Source of the DNA: Nanobdellota archaeon
GTDB taxonomy: Archaea; Nanobdellota; Nanobdellia; Woesearchaeales; GW2011-AR15
Assembly (NCBI GenBank): GCA_013335235.1
Contig: JAAXVZ010000084.1
Location: 1 to 6,068, forward strand
Reading direction: 5' to 3'
DNA length: 6,068 bases
Shown here: one piece after another, positions 5,970-6,068 of the stretch
Layout of the letters: each line of letters begins with the position of its first letter
How positions within the stretch are numbered: the stretch's first letter is position 1
Translations under genes and position numbers: made by a program
Notes under the pieces: model-generated
Databases searched by the model: none
What the model was told of the DNA's origin: nothing
The model's input: the letters and a program-made list of their open reading frames with translations, nothing else

Positions 5970-6068
5970 GATTTCCTCTACCTCAAAAAGATAAGGCAGC
6001 CTCCTCTGGTCTATGATTTTTATTGTGCCTGACTCTGTCCATATAGATGTGAAATGCTTCCCATTAGC
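5964..6068 (-). pseudogene. mtnA: N-terminal segment of mtnA, cut off by TGA (5' end beyond window)
   Basis: The 34 codons from the window edge to the TGA encode the N-terminal strands of MtnA, including the family motif IIDQRRLP. From LP through to RDM of the downstream product, the distance equals that I recall for other MtnA proteins (LP plus 21 residues to the Met of the M.VRGAP motif), so the TGA replaces one residue, usually Thr or similar, without a frameshift. The true start codon should be at or just outside the edge, since only about ten residues precede the conserved Trp. It may be a nonsense mutation, a sequence error, or the first cistron of a split gene; the pseudogene label is provisional. 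Confidence 0.6.

Overview
The window looks archaeal. At two genes a TATA-like box sits about 27 nt upstream of the start codon, so transcript and reading frame would begin together (leaderless mRNA). AGG/AGA arginine and ATA isoleucine codons are common, and intergenic gaps are short and AT-rich. A very large low-complexity-free repeat protein, a compact operon and many unrecognised genes would suit a DPANN-type lineage such as Woesearchaeota/Pacearchaeota, but that placement is an inference and not secure. No rRNA, tRNA, CRISPR array, transposase or integrase is seen.

Left half (1-3675, minus strand): a two-gene unit. A promoter at about 3665-3672 drives a small six-helix membrane protein, followed after 2 nt by the main feature, a reading frame open from 3109 to the left edge (1036 codons, no stop in the window). 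It encodes a protein made almost wholly of about 15 tandem units of 59-84 residues. Each unit ends in a helix-turn-helix-like stretch with the signature L-G-(I/V)-S ... (E/K)TG(F/Y)x(Y/F)xxWxxY. The units fall into an N-terminal set and a C-terminal, Trp-rich set joined by a very basic linker, and the last six units form a three-unit super-repeat. This array, and its coupling to a membrane protein, is the best candidate here for an undescribed system.

Right half (3727-6068): a class II aldolase family gene (minus), a divergently transcribed unknown gene (plus), and mtnA, methylthioribose-1-phosphate isomerase (minus), whose last 8 bases overlap the end of the unknown gene. MtnA plus a class II aldolase is the combination used in methylthioadenosine / 5'-deoxyadenosine salvage (the dihydroxyacetone-phosphate shunt), in which the isomerase makes a 5-substituted ribulose-1-phosphate and the aldolase splits it to dihydroxyacetone phosphate and an aldehyde. 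The unknown gene lies between them on the opposite strand.

mtnA is interrupted by an in-frame TGA 34 codons from the right edge. The protein aligns with the family without a gap across that codon, yet the TGA is embedded in a good Shine-Dalgarno sequence (AGGTGAT) correctly spaced from an ATG five codon positions downstream. It is therefore either a damaged gene, a sequence error, or a split gene translated by stop-restart. TGA is used as an ordinary stop by the membrane gene and by mtnA itself, so a changed genetic code is not supported.
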